Shown piece by piece: positions 1 through 8,231 of a stretch of DNA of 50,199 bases (position 1 is the stretch's first letter; each line of letters opens with the position of its first letter). The stretch lies in contig JBGSQB010000077.1 in NCBI GenBank assembly GCA_041738285.1, forward strand, positions 1 through 50,199. Direction: 5' to 3'. Below the pieces are notes generated by a model. The model did no database searches and was not told where the DNA came from. It saw nothing but the letters and a program-made list of their open reading frames with translations. The position numbers and the translations under genes were made by a program. This DNA comes from SZUA-521 sp041738285. GTDB taxonomy: Bacteria; Pseudomonadota; Gammaproteobacteria; Pseudomonadales; Azotimanducaceae.

Positions 1-61
1 GATGGCGCGCGATTTCCGCAGCCACGGCTGCGTCAGACTTCGGTTCGTTTGACTGTGTCAC
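1..61 (-). CDS. start of an unidentified protein coupled to the sigma factor gene (partial)
   Basis: A GTG at 61-59 overlaps the TGA stop of the sigma factor gene as GTGA. The frame stays open for 20 codons to the window edge and begins MTQSNEPKSDAAVAAEIARH. Small proteins translationally coupled to ECF sigma factors are often anti-sigma factors or DUF3106/DUF3619-type partners, so a sigma-factor partner is the likely role, but this is inferred from position only. Too little sequence is present to name a family. Confidence 0.45.
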   Translation of the reverse strand, partial: MTQSNEPKSDAAVAAEIARH

Positions 62-600
62 GGCCAGTCGTTCTCCAGTTGCTCGCGCAGTCGGTGCACC
101 GCGCGTGAGTAGTGCGTCTTGACGCTGCCGTCAGAGCATCGCATCGCGGCAGCTGTCTGCGCTACATCCAGTCCTTCCCACGCCCGCAGCAGCAACGCTT
201 CGCGCTGACGCGCCGGCAGCTGTGCGATGCACGCCTGCAGTCGCGCACCGGCCGCGGTCACTTGATTCAGGAAGTCCGGTTCGGCGCGCGGGCCATCGGC
301 CGCAGTGTCGATCGGATCGAGTTCTTCGCCGTCTTCGTTTCGAAACCGGAACATCGAGATCACGCGGTTTCGCACCCGCCGGCGGCGGTGCCAGTCGCGA
401 ATGCGATTGTGCAGGATTCGGAAAAACAATGGCGGCCACTCGGCCTCGGGCTTCGATGCATAGCGGCGCGCCAGAGTCATCATAGCGTCCTGCACGATGT
501 CGAGGGCATCGTCGGTATCGCGTACCGCGAATCTCGCCATTCGAAACGCACGCTGCTGGACACTGGCCAGGTAGCGGTTCAGCGCCACTGCATCGGTCAT
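58..600 (-). CDS. RNA polymerase sigma factor, ECF-like sigma-70 family
   Basis: Encodes 180 residues, the usual size of an ECF sigma factor, which directs RNA polymerase to a small regulon. The region 2 signature is visible around residues 28-75 (DALDIVQDAMMTLARRY, then an Arg-rich stretch after WPPLFFRILHNRIRDW). Region 4 lies near residues 125-175 (LPARQREALLLRAWEG, then a helix-turn-helix ending GSVKTHYSRAVHRLREQL). The linker between them is long and acidic. The ATG at 600 has GAGG about 10 bases upstream. The gene is followed immediately by a GTGA-overlapping frame, probably its regulatory partner. The upstream neighbour on the same strand is a lipoprotein gene ending 57 bases away, so co-transcription is possible. 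The target promoters cannot be told from this sequence. Confidence 0.88.
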   Translation of the reverse strand: MTDAVALNRYLASVQQRAFRMARFAVRDTDDALDIVQDAMMTLARRYASKPEAEWPPLFFRILHNRIRDWHRRRRVRNRVISMFRFRNEDGEELDPIDTAADGPRAEPDFLNQVTAAGARLQACIAQLPARQREALLLRAWEGLDVAQTAAAMRCSDGSVKTHYSRAVHRLREQLENDWP

Positions 601-657
601 TCACCGGGACCTCGCTGGCAGCGACCGGGCCGCCGCGCGCCCGGTCGATTGGTCGGT

Positions 658-2487
658 TCATGGCGCAACGAACTCGAACGCCGCTCGTGCTGTCGTGATG
701 GCCGCACCCGTGTCCGCCGCCGCATTGTACCGACCGTAGGCATGGATGCGGACCATCGCCCGACCTGCATCGAGTTCGGCGGCAAGCGCGGTGACGAGTT
801 CATCGAACGTACGATACAGGCGGATTTCGTGGGCGCCACTGCGCTTGATGGCGTAGATGCCATGGCCATCGACACCCTCGATCGCGATGGTTTCCGCACC
901 TGCTAACGGGCGCGGCACACCGCGCACTGCCAGCCGATAGCGTGCGTCGCTCAAGTCCACGTCGAGGCGCGCCGGCGACATACTCACGAACGGTTCGCGC
1001 GTGCCACCGGGACCCCAGCTCGCCAGCAACGTGGCGGCGCCCGACTCGGCGTCGATGTCGATCACGGTGGTTGCGAGAAAGTCCGGCGGGGCGCTGCCGA
1101 ATCCGTTGACGAGGCCGCGGACATGCACGAGGTCAGCGGCTGCCACCGTCGGCAATGCGAGCGTCGCGCGGTCGATTTCATAGTGGTCGGGGTCTGCATC
1201 GAAGGCTGCGCCTGACCCCGTGCCGGCGAATTCGAACACCTCGGGGCGCAGTGCGTTCAGGCGCACGAGATCGACCACCAAGGGCAAATCCGAGCGGACT
1301 TCGCCGGTCAGCGTACTGACGTTCAGCCGCACGCGACCCGCGGAAGCGTCGAACACGTCAGACCCGGACCGCTCGCCGAACACAGTCACCCGCTGACCCA
1401 CGGATATCGAATTGTGATCGACGGGTGAATCGGTCAAACGACGCGCCACGACCGTCGTGTCTTCGCTGACGATCACTTCGAGTGTGTCGTGAAACGACAC
1501 ATCGCCGACCCTGTGATGGGCCCGCGCCGCGCGCACGGTCAACACATCACCCGTGCGCGCCGTGACGACGCCATGCACGACGTCGGCATTGGCCCACGGC
1601 ACACTGCTGCCGGCAAGCACCACGTCGGCGGCGAGAAGTCCGTCCTGGACCGGTCCTTGCGCGATGACAGGTGTGTCGACCGCCAGAGCAGCGAGTCGAT
1701 CCAGTCCGGCGCGGCCGGCATACTCGACCCCGTCGATTTCGTAGAACGTTTCATCGTCTGTCAGGAAACGCAGACGACCGAACTCGGATTGCCGATGACG
1801 AAAGGGTCGAACCTCGAGGGTAACCGCGCCGGCATTTGCATCGACCACCGCCAGCAGGCCGCGGACGCGGTGCTCACGATCGGCTTCGAGTTCCGGGATC
1901 GCGGTGAGGAACGGCTCAACCACGACCACGGCTGGCGATGACACGAGATCGATCGCATTCGAGGCTTCCAGGTCGAAGTCCACCGTTACATGCGCGGGGA
2001 TGCCGGCCGCAATCCGGATGGGTGCGCCGCTCGGCATTTCGATGCGCACCGACAGTGGTCCGAGTGCGGCGCCGCTGCCATCCACCGGTTCGAGGTCGAC
2101 CGCGTTACCCGACTCATCCTGCGCCAGGATCTGCGCGTTGGTGAAATCGAGGCCAACGACCATCTCCGTGTAGACGCCCGCAGGGACCGTCGCAATCGAG
2201 AAGAACTCGGTCAGTTCAACGAGTTCGGCGAAGTCGACCCGCGTCGCAAGCGGCACTGTTTCGACGACGTCGCCATCGACGCGACGCAGCGTGATGCTTG
2301 TGACGTCTACCGCGTAGCTGAAAAAATCACCTTCAGCGTCGCGCAGCACGACGGCGACATCGCCAGGACTTTGGGCCGCCGGGGCGGGCACAGGTTGTTG
2401 TTGCGCGCTGCCGCCGCCACCACCGCAACCAACGAGTGCGAGCGTGAGCGCCGCTAGCAGCAGACGTAGTCGTTCGATTCCGGACAT
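658..2487 (-). CDS. large lipoprotein with DUF4382-like N-terminal and DUF5666-like repeats
   Basis: A 609-residue exported lipoprotein. The ATG at 2487 is chosen because GGAGG sits at 2496-2492, four bases upstream, and because it gives a clean type II signal peptide (MSGIERLRLLLAALTLALVGC, lipobox LVGC, lipidated Cys21, then a glycine run). Residues about 30-200 (GDVAVVLRDAEGDFFSYAVD, later VPAGVYTEMVVGLDF) resemble DUF4382 beta-sandwich domains. The rest contains repeated units of the type DVVHGVVTARTGDVLTVRAA and VGQRVTVFGE, which look like DUF5666 OB-fold-like repeats. The function is unknown; such proteins sit in the outer membrane or periplasm. It precedes the sigma factor gene on the same strand. 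The family assignment rests on pattern recognition only. Confidence 0.75.
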   Translation of the reverse strand: MSGIERLRLLLAALTLALVGCGGGGGSAQQQPVPAPAAQSPGDVAVVLRDAEGDFFSYAVDVTSITLRRVDGDVVETVPLATRVDFAELVELTEFFSIATVPAGVYTEMVVGLDFTNAQILAQDESGNAVDLEPVDGSGAALGPLSVRIEMPSGAPIRIAAGIPAHVTVDFDLEASNAIDLVSSPAVVVVEPFLTAIPELEADREHRVRGLLAVVDANAGAVTLEVRPFRHRQSEFGRLRFLTDDETFYEIDGVEYAGRAGLDRLAALAVDTPVIAQGPVQDGLLAADVVLAGSSVPWANADVVHGVVTARTGDVLTVRAARAHHRVGDVSFHDTLEVIVSEDTTVVARRLTDSPVDHNSISVGQRVTVFGERSGSDVFDASAGRVRLNVSTLTGEVRSDLPLVVDLVRLNALRPEVFEFAGTGSGAAFDADPDHYEIDRATLALPTVAAADLVHVRGLVNGFGSAPPDFLATTVIDIDAESGAATLLASWGPGGTREPFVSMSPARLDVDLSDARYRLAVRGVPRPLAGAETIAIEGVDGHGIYAIKRSGAHEIRLYRTFDELVTALAAELDAGRAMVRIHAYGRYNAAADTGAAITTARAAFEFVAP

Positions 2488-2572
2488 GATGCCTCCACGG
2501 CGTTGCATACATGCCCAACAACGCCGCAACCGCCGTGCGGTTGACGCAAATCCGGATCCGATCGCAGGCGGT

Positions 2573-2974
2573 CTAAGGTAGGCGGGGGTGTGGTGCTGCG
2601 CCGAGCACAGGCAGGTCGGGCTTGGCATTGGTCTCCGACTTCATTCGGCAGCTGTATGCCGACAGCACGGGAATCATGGCAAAGCCTGCACACAAGAGGC
2701 CAAGGGCATCGCCCCCCTGCCCCTTCAGATACCAGTCAGCGTCGAGACTCGGAACGAGCAGAAAAAAGCCAGCGAAATAGAACAGCATCATCGCGGTACT
2801 GTCGACAGCCAGAAACCGGATCAAGTTGGTCGATAAACGCGGTACCACCGAGAGCAGTGCGAGTGCCGCCCCCGCGAAATAGATGCACGCCCAGCGCAGC
2901 GGGTTCTCATCGTCGAACTGCAGGCCTGTGAGAATCACGAGGGCCATGCCAATGAGTGCGTTGACGTAGACCAT
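2573..2974 (-). CDS. small hypothetical membrane protein
   Basis: A 133-residue protein with about four hydrophobic segments: NALIGMALVILTGLQF, WACIYFAGAALALLSVV, STAMMLFYFAGFFLLV and ALGLLCAGFAMIPVLSAY. It has a short polar C-terminus. It looks like an inner-membrane protein of unknown function. A purine-rich GAAGGGAA lies roughly ten bases before the ATG at 2974. No family is recognised. It stands alone between the lipoprotein gene (85 bases downstream) and the SDR gene (110 bases upstream), all on the minus strand. Confidence 0.6.
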   Translation of the reverse strand: MVYVNALIGMALVILTGLQFDDENPLRWACIYFAGAALALLSVVPRLSTNLIRFLAVDSTAMMLFYFAGFFLLVPSLDADWYLKGQGGDALGLLCAGFAMIPVLSAYSCRMKSETNAKPDLPVLGAAPHPRLP

Positions 2975-3084
2975 AGACTGCGCGTTCCCTTCTTTGCTTA
3001 TTCCATGAACTCATAGTCCGGCATGGTTACCCCCGGGTCAATAGTCTGTAACTTTTGGTAACAAACAGCGTGAGATGGCGCGTT

Positions 3085-3888
3085 TCAGCCGATGCGGGCG
3101 GACTGGCCGCCATCCACCGCCAGGCAGACACCCGTGATGAACCCCGCCTCGTCGCTGGCCAGGAACAGCGCCGCGTTGGCCACGTCCCACCCGGTGCCCA
3201 TCTTGGCGCCAAGGGGCACCTGCGCATCGCGCTGGGCGATCAACTGTGCCCGATCCCGGCCGGCTGCAACGTAGCCTTCGATCGCCATGGGCGTATTCAT
3301 CAGTCCAGGCATGATCACGTTGGCGCGAATGCCATGCGGCGCATTGCCGATCGCGAGTGCCTGGGTGTAGGCATTGAGCGCAGCCTTCGATGTCTTGTAG
3401 GCGACGATGCCCACCGAGCAGACCGCGGCGACCGATGAAATGTTGGTGATGACGCCGCGGCCCTGGGCGCGCATGACGGGCAATGCGTGTTTGCAGGTAA
3501 ACATGACGCTCTTGATGTTCACCGTATGGATACGGTCCCAAGCCGCCTCGGTGATTTGCGTGGGACCAGCATCACCGGCACCGATGCCGACGTTGTTGTG
3601 CAGGATGTCCAGGGCACCGAAGTGATCCACACACGCTGCAATCAGCGCCTGACACTCCGCTTCCTGCGTCACGTCAGCCGTCACGACGAGCCCTTCGCCC
3701 CCTGCGGCGCGCACGTCGGCGAGCGTCTGCTGCGCGGCATCAGCCCGCCGATCGACGAGGACTACACGTGCACCTTCCTGGGCAAACCGAATGGCCGTGG
3801 CGCGGCCGTTACCGATCGTCGCGCCCGGCGTCTGACCCGCGCCCACGATGATCGCGACCTTGCCGGCGAGTCGCCCCGAGGCTGTCAT
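3085..3888 (-). CDS. SDR family NAD(P)-dependent oxidoreductase
   Basis: A 267-residue classical short-chain dehydrogenase/reductase. The N-terminal Rossmann motif is extended (VGAGQTPGATIGNG, residues 15-28) instead of the usual TGxxxGIG. NNVG is at 98-101. The active site is Asn124, Ser151/152 in NISS, Tyr164 and Lys168 (YKTSK). The C-terminus (VDGG near 258) closes the fold. It starts one base after the stop of the carboxymuconolactone-decarboxylase-like gene and is surely co-transcribed with it. With the divergent crotonase at 4504 this suggests degradation of an acyl or alcohol substrate, which cannot be named from sequence. Confidence 0.9.
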   Translation of the reverse strand: MTASGRLAGKVAIIVGAGQTPGATIGNGRATAIRFAQEGARVVLVDRRADAAQQTLADVRAAGGEGLVVTADVTQEAECQALIAACVDHFGALDILHNNVGIGAGDAGPTQITEAAWDRIHTVNIKSVMFTCKHALPVMRAQGRGVITNISSVAAVCSVGIVAYKTSKAALNAYTQALAIGNAPHGIRANVIMPGLMNTPMAIEGYVAAGRDRAQLIAQRDAQVPLGAKMGTGWDVANAALFLASDEAGFITGVCLAVDGGQSARIG

Positions 3889-3889
3889 A

Positions 3890-4438
3890 TCAGATATCGA
3901 ATCCGGGCAACCCCGGATCGAGTTGCACGCCGAGCGTGTTGAGGGCCATGGAGACCAGATTGTACTGACCGACCGTGAACACGAGGTCCATCATCTGCTG
4001 CTCGCTGAAGTGCGATGACAAGCCCTTCCAGGTAGCGTCGGCGATGAACGCATCGCCGCGCAGCTCGTCGGTCGCCTGAAGCAACAGCCGATCGACATCG
4101 GACAGTCCCTTCGCCGTTGGCCCCGTCTTGATGCGGCGAATGTCGTCATCGGAAAGGCCGGCGCGCCGACCAATGAGTACATGCTGCCCCCATTCGTATC
4201 CGGCGCGACACAGATAGCCGATTCGCAGGATCACGATCTCGCGCTCTCGGGCCGGCAGTGTCGACTTGCCCAACACGTGATTGGCGAAGACCAGCCAGCG
4301 CCGCAATAGAGCCGGGTGATTGATCAGCGTCTTGAAGATGTTGAACCAGGGTTCGTCGAATTGCGCCATCAGCTCGAGCTGCTCCGGCGACAACTCCCCC
4401 TTCTCCTTCGGCTTCACCCGCGGCGTCGACATGCGCAT
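3890..4438 (-). CDS. carboxymuconolactone decarboxylase / AhpD-like family protein
   Basis: A 182-residue all-helical CMD-family protein. The family core is at about residues 55-135: LPAREREIVILRIGYLCRAGYEWGQHVLIGRRAGLSDDDI follows the usual pattern. AhpD-type members have a redox CxxC before ExxxH. Here only the first Cys remains (CRAGYEWGQH), so peroxidase/disulfide chemistry is unlikely and a decarboxylase-like or unknown role is more plausible. The start may be the ATG at 4438 or the one two codons later; GAGAGGAT precedes both. First gene of a two-gene unit with the SDR, divergent from the crotonase gene. Confidence 0.85.
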   Translation of the reverse strand: MRMSTPRVKPKEKGELSPEQLELMAQFDEPWFNIFKTLINHPALLRRWLVFANHVLGKSTLPAREREIVILRIGYLCRAGYEWGQHVLIGRRAGLSDDDIRRIKTGPTAKGLSDVDRLLLQATDELRGDAFIADATWKGLSSHFSEQQMMDLVFTVGQYNLVSMALNTLGVQLDPGLPGFDI

Positions 4439-4503
4439 GCGTTCATCCTCTCGTTTGTTGCTGGCGGTACTATATCTCCCAATTCCGCAGCGTGGATGCG
4501 TCG

Positions 4504-5274
4504 ATGACCATTGACTACGAAATCGAAGACCGTCTCGTCGTCATCACGATCAACCGACCGGAGGTGCGCAATGCGGTCAACGGGCCCACCGCTGCGGCGC
4601 TCGCGGATGCATTCCGACGCTTCGATGCCGATGACGCGCTGGATGTCGCGATCCTCACCGGTGCCGCCGGGACGTTCTGCGCTGGCGCGGATCTCAAGGC
4701 CGTATCGACGGGCGATGGCAATCGCGTCGCTCTCGACGGTGACGGCCCGATGGGTCCAACCCGCATGCAGCTCAGCAAGCCCACGATCGCGGCCGTGGAA
4801 GGGCATGCGGTCGCCGGCGGTCTCGAACTCGCCGTCTGGTGCGACCTGCGGGTGGCAGCGGAAGATGCGGTGTTCGGTGTGTACTGTCGCCGATGGGGCG
4901 TACCCCTGGTCGACGGCGGCACCATCCGACTACCGCGGTTGATCGGCGCAAGCCACGCCCTCGACATGATTCTCACTGGACGCGGTGTCAGCGGCGTCGA
5001 GGCCAAGACCATGGGGCTCGCCAATCGCCTGGTGGCGAAGGGCGAAGCACTCACGCAGGCGAAGATGCTGGCCCGATCGTTGTCAAAATTCCCTCAGCTG
5101 TGCATGCGCAACGACCGTACTTCGGCGCACACTCAATGGGCGCTCGACCTGCCGCACGCGCTGCAGATGGAAACCGAACTCGGACGCGCCGTGATCCGAT
5201 CCGGCGAAACCAAGGCGGGCGCTTCACGTTTCGCCTCTGGTGCGGGCCGCCACGGCGACTTCGACGCCATCTGA
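4504..5274 (+). CDS. enoyl-CoA hydratase/isomerase (crotonase) family protein
   Basis: A 256-residue crotonase from the ATG at 4504; a GTG twelve bases upstream (4492) is the alternative. The oxyanion-hole segments are present: FCAGADL at 58-64 and GHAVAGGLEL at 100-109. The second catalytic region reads CRRWGVPLVDGGT (128-140), so the glutamate that acts as base in true hydratases is not at its usual place and an Asp (137) lies nearby. The protein may therefore be an isomerase, a hydrolase or a hydratase-like member. It is transcribed away from the CMD/SDR pair and shares the 4439-4503 promoter region with it, with a TACTAT element near 4466. Confidence 0.88.
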   Translation: MTIDYEIEDRLVVITINRPEVRNAVNGPTAAALADAFRRFDADDALDVAILTGAAGTFCAGADLKAVSTGDGNRVALDGDGPMGPTRMQLSKPTIAAVEGHAVAGGLELAVWCDLRVAAEDAVFGVYCRRWGVPLVDGGTIRLPRLIGASHALDMILTGRGVSGVEAKTMGLANRLVAKGEALTQAKMLARSLSKFPQLCMRNDRTSAHTQWALDLPHALQMETELGRAVIRSGETKAGASRFASGAGRHGDFDAI

Positions 5275-5300
5275 CGGCTGCGACGGAGACTATCCCCAGG

Positions 5301-6515
5301 TCAGGAATCGGCGTCCGTCACATCGAGGCCGCGCGCGGTCAGAGCCTTGATCACCTGCTCCGCCTGCTCTTCGCCGCGCATCTGTAGCGTGAGATCAACG
5401 ACTACCGCACGCGCTGACGACCCACCGAAGGTGCGCTGGTGGACGATGTCGATGATGTTGCTGTCGAGGTCGCCGAGCAGCTGAGTGATCTGACCCAGCG
5501 CACCGGGCATGTCTGGCAGTTCGACACGCAGTCGGACAAGCCGTCGACTGCGCACGAGGCCACGCTGAAGAATCGACGATAGAATCATCATGTCGACGTT
5601 GCCGCCGGTCAGGACGAGGCAGGTCTTGCGCCCGGCAAACCGCTCCGGGTAGCGCAACACCGCGGCAAGTCCGGCGGCTCCCGCGCCTTCAGCCAGTGTT
5701 TTTTCGATCTCCAGCAGCGTGAAGATCGCTCTCTCGAGCGCGTCTTCGCCGACGAGAACGATGTCGTCCACGCCCGACCGGATGAGCTCCATCGTACGGG
5801 CACCGGGTGATTTCACCGCGATGCCCTCCGCCACGGTCGCCTTGGCGACGGTCGGGGCGACTGGCCTGCCGTGGAAAGCATCGAACGCGGCCGGGTATCG
5901 ATCTGCCTGAACGCCAAGCAACTCGATCTCCGGTCGCAACGACTTCACGGCCACCGATATGCCGCCGATCAATCCGCCGCCGCCGACCGGGACGACGATC
6001 GACTCGACCTCAGGCGCCTGCTCGAGAATTTCCAGGCCGACCGTGCCTTGACCGGCGATGACCGCCTCGTCATCGAATGGGTGTACCAGCACCAGCCCCC
6101 GGCGCTCCGCCTCGGCAACGGTGTAGCTGCGCGCTTCGTCGAAGTGACTGCCGTGAAGAATCACCTCGGCACCGAACACGCGCGTCTGCTCGACTTTGGC
6201 GTTCGGTGTCGATCGCGGCATGACAATGCAGGTCGGTATTCCGAGCCGCTGACCATGATAGGCAACGGCCTGGGCGTGATTGCCGGCACTCATGGCGATC
6301 ACACCGCGGCGCTGTTCTTGCTCGGTGAGTTGCAGGAGCCGATTGAGCGCGCCGCGCTCCTTGAACGACGCCGTAAACTGATGGTTCTCGAATTTGATGT
6401 ATATTTCTGCGCCGGTGAGCCGCGACAACGTCTCGGATCGATTCAGCGGCGTGCGCACCACCGTGCCGGCGATCCGCGCGCGCGCACGTTCGACATCGCG
6501 CAATTGCACCGTCAT
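5301..6515 (-). CDS. threonine ammonia-lyase with C-terminal ACT domain
   Basis: A 404-residue fold-type II PLP enzyme that deaminates threonine (and usually serine) to 2-oxobutyrate. The PLP lysine is Lys52 in SFKERGALN. The phosphate-binding glycine loop is VPVGGGGLIGG near residue 180. A C-terminal ACT domain from about residue 325 (RLRVELPDMPGALGQITQLL) suggests allosteric control. The length and single ACT domain match the about 400-residue TdcB/short IlvA type, not the 510-residue two-ACT IlvA. The start at 6515 gives MTVQLRDVERA; a longer frame upstream has no support. It is divergent from the flavodoxin-like gene, 43 bases apart. Confidence 0.9.
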   Translation of the reverse strand: MTVQLRDVERARARIAGTVVRTPLNRSETLSRLTGAEIYIKFENHQFTASFKERGALNRLLQLTEQEQRRGVIAMSAGNHAQAVAYHGQRLGIPTCIVMPRSTPNAKVEQTRVFGAEVILHGSHFDEARSYTVAEAERRGLVLVHPFDDEAVIAGQGTVGLEILEQAPEVESIVVPVGGGGLIGGISVAVKSLRPEIELLGVQADRYPAAFDAFHGRPVAPTVAKATVAEGIAVKSPGARTMELIRSGVDDIVLVGEDALERAIFTLLEIEKTLAEGAGAAGLAAVLRYPERFAGRKTCLVLTGGNVDMMILSSILQRGLVRSRRLVRLRVELPDMPGALGQITQLLGDLDSNIIDIVHQRTFGGSSARAVVVDLTLQMRGEEQAEQVIKALTARGLDVTDADS

Positions 6516-6558
6516 AGTTCGAGCCTTGGCGTCAAAGCGCAAAAGTATACGGCGCGGC

Positions 6559-7023
6559 GTGCACCGAAACCTCCTCATCGTCTACCACAGCCAGACCGGC
6601 AATACCGCAGCGCTCGCACGTGCGGTCTTCGAAGGTGCGACCGACGCATCCGTCGAAGGTGTCGACGTCCGCTTCCTGCGTGCGGCGGATGCCGGACCGG
6701 GGGATCTGTTGTGGGCCAACGGCCTGTTACTCGGGACGCCAGAGAACTTCGGATACATGTCGGGCGCGATGAAGGACTTCCTCGATCGCACGTTCTATCC
6801 CGTGGAAGGTCGCCTGCAACCCCTTCCATACGCAGTGTTCATCAGCGCGGGCAACGATGGCAGCGGTGCACTGCGCGCGATACAACGCATCGCCAATGGT
6901 TACCCATTCACGCAGGTGCAGGAGCCGGTGATCGTCGTTGGCAGCGTCACAGAAGAAGCGCTCGCGCGGTGTCGCACGCTTGGACTCACGCTCGCTGTGG
7001 GCCTCGATATCGGCATGTTCTAG
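6559..7023 (+). CDS. flavodoxin-like / NAD(P)H-dependent FMN reductase family protein
   Basis: A 154-residue protein starting at GTG 6559 (VHRNLLIVYHSQTGNTAAL). HSQTGNT at 9-15 is the FMN phosphate-binding loop of flavodoxins. LLGTPENFGYMSGAMKDFLDRTFY (about 58-81) is the isoalloxazine-binding region seen in WrbA-like and NADPH-dependent FMN reductases. It is therefore a probable FMN-dependent redox protein of unknown partner. A TATACG hexamer at 6546-6551 leaves almost no untranslated leader. The stop codon (7021-7023) overlaps the stop of the convergent peptidase gene (7020-7022). Confidence 0.85.
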   Translation: MHRNLLIVYHSQTGNTAALARAVFEGATDASVEGVDVRFLRAADAGPGDLLWANGLLLGTPENFGYMSGAMKDFLDRTFYPVEGRLQPLPYAVFISAGNDGSGALRAIQRIANGYPFTQVQEPVIVVGSVTEEALARCRTLGLTLAVGLDIGMF

Positions 7024-8231
7024 CCCGCCATGATCGCGCGCCGCAGCACCGCAGCGCGCGCGGAATCATCGAACCGCACCACGCCATCCCGCCATACCAC
7101 ACCGAGATCACGCAGGGTTGTATCGATGTCGGGAAACGAGTTTGCGTTCGCCCAGCGCACGCGCAGCGCCTCGAATATGCCATCACCCCCAAGCGTATCG
7201 AGCTGCCGAGACAGCGCTTTCGCGGAATACGACTGTCCGCTCTGCAGACAGCACGCATTCAGTCGACCGAGCACAGCATCGAGGCTCGTTTGCCTGCTGC
7301 GCAATTCGACATCGGCCAACAGCGCAATCGCCGCTCCGCTCCAGTACAGCCGCATCAGGAAATTCGGACCGCGCAGGCGAATCGACTCGGTGAGCGACTC
7401 CTCGTATTGCTCGCGCCGACCGCGCTCAAAACCCTCGAGCAGCTTCTGCCACGCCGTCGTCTCATCGTAGGCGCCGGCGCGTGCTCGCAGCACGTTCTGG
7501 TAGTAGCTCGCGAAACCCTCAGACATCCAGCTATCGCTGCGACGCACGTACGGCAACAGCAAGTGGCTGAATTCATGGGTTGCGGTCCAGTCATCCTTCA
7601 ACTGCGCCAGCGTCGATCGCTGATCAACGAAGAACTGCACCGCGGGCCCGCCAGCCCGGAGGACACGTCCGAACGGAACTGCCTCACGACTCGCGCCGAA
7701 CTCGGCGCGTCCTGCCACCGGTACGACCACCACCTGCACGCGCGCCGCGGGAAAAGCGCCATACACGCTCTTCAGATGCCCAGCGGCGTCGGCCAACCAC
7801 GCCTCGATCACATCGATGTCGGCCGGTGGCTCACCATCGAGCAGCGCCACATCGAGGTGCGCATCACCAATCACGATTCGACGCTCGACAAATCGTCCCA
7901 CCACGACGATACCGCCGACTGATCGCGAAGATGGCATCAATGCATATCTATCCGCGTTCGGTGCAATGCGCGTACCTGGTAAGGACACTGCAACACCGGC
8001 CGGTGCGTTCACTTCTACGATTGCGGTTTCCCGCGTCGCCCACGGCAGATCGTCGTACAGAAGTGCTCGTCCAACCGAGCGCGTCGATGCGGACATCGGT
8101 GATTCGGTACAGCGCATTGCTTCGTCGCACTGCGAGACCGCAATCCGACTGGCCTGATCGATATCGAGCCGGATCATCTGGGGCGCGCCCCAGCTGTGCG
8201 CGGCAAGCAGCATCAGCACAACACGTTTCAT
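7020..8231 (-). CDS. secreted gluzincin-type metallopeptidase (M1/M61-like), uncharacterised
   Basis: A 403-residue protein from the ATG at 8231. It begins with a short signal-peptide-like stretch (MKRVVLMLLAAHSWGAPQ). The zinc motif HEFSH is followed by WMSEGFASYY, which supplies the downstream Glu ligand: HExxH plus E is the gluzincin pattern of M1 and M61 peptidases. The N-terminal half is beta-rich with no recognised domain. Ten or so residues after the motif the chain turns helical, as in these families. The start is coupled to the MATE gene stop (TGATG at 8233-8229). Substrate unknown; export to the periplasm is inferred. Confidence 0.75.
   Translation of the reverse strand: MKRVVLMLLAAHSWGAPQMIRLDIDQASRIAVSQCDEAMRCTESPMSASTRSVGRALLYDDLPWATRETAIVEVNAPAGVAVSLPGTRIAPNADRYALMPSSRSVGGIVVVGRFVERRIVIGDAHLDVALLDGEPPADIDVIEAWLADAAGHLKSVYGAFPAARVQVVVVPVAGRAEFGASREAVPFGRVLRAGGPAVQFFVDQRSTLAQLKDDWTATHEFSHLLLPYVRRSDSWMSEGFASYYQNVLRARAGAYDETTAWQKLLEGFERGRREQYEESLTESIRLRGPNFLMRLYWSGAAIALLADVELRSRQTSLDAVLGRLNACCLQSGQSYSAKALSRQLDTLGGDGIFEALRVRWANANSFPDIDTTLRDLGVVWRDGVVRFDDSARAAVLRRAIMAG

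Noticed and set aside
5871..7922. A very long plus-strand open frame (683 codons) across threonine ammonia-lyase, the flavodoxin-like gene and the peptidase gene
   Set aside because: It is antisense or out of frame to well-recognised genes, is rich in Arg/His/Gln, and shows no family motif. Long spurious frames are common in GC-rich DNA.
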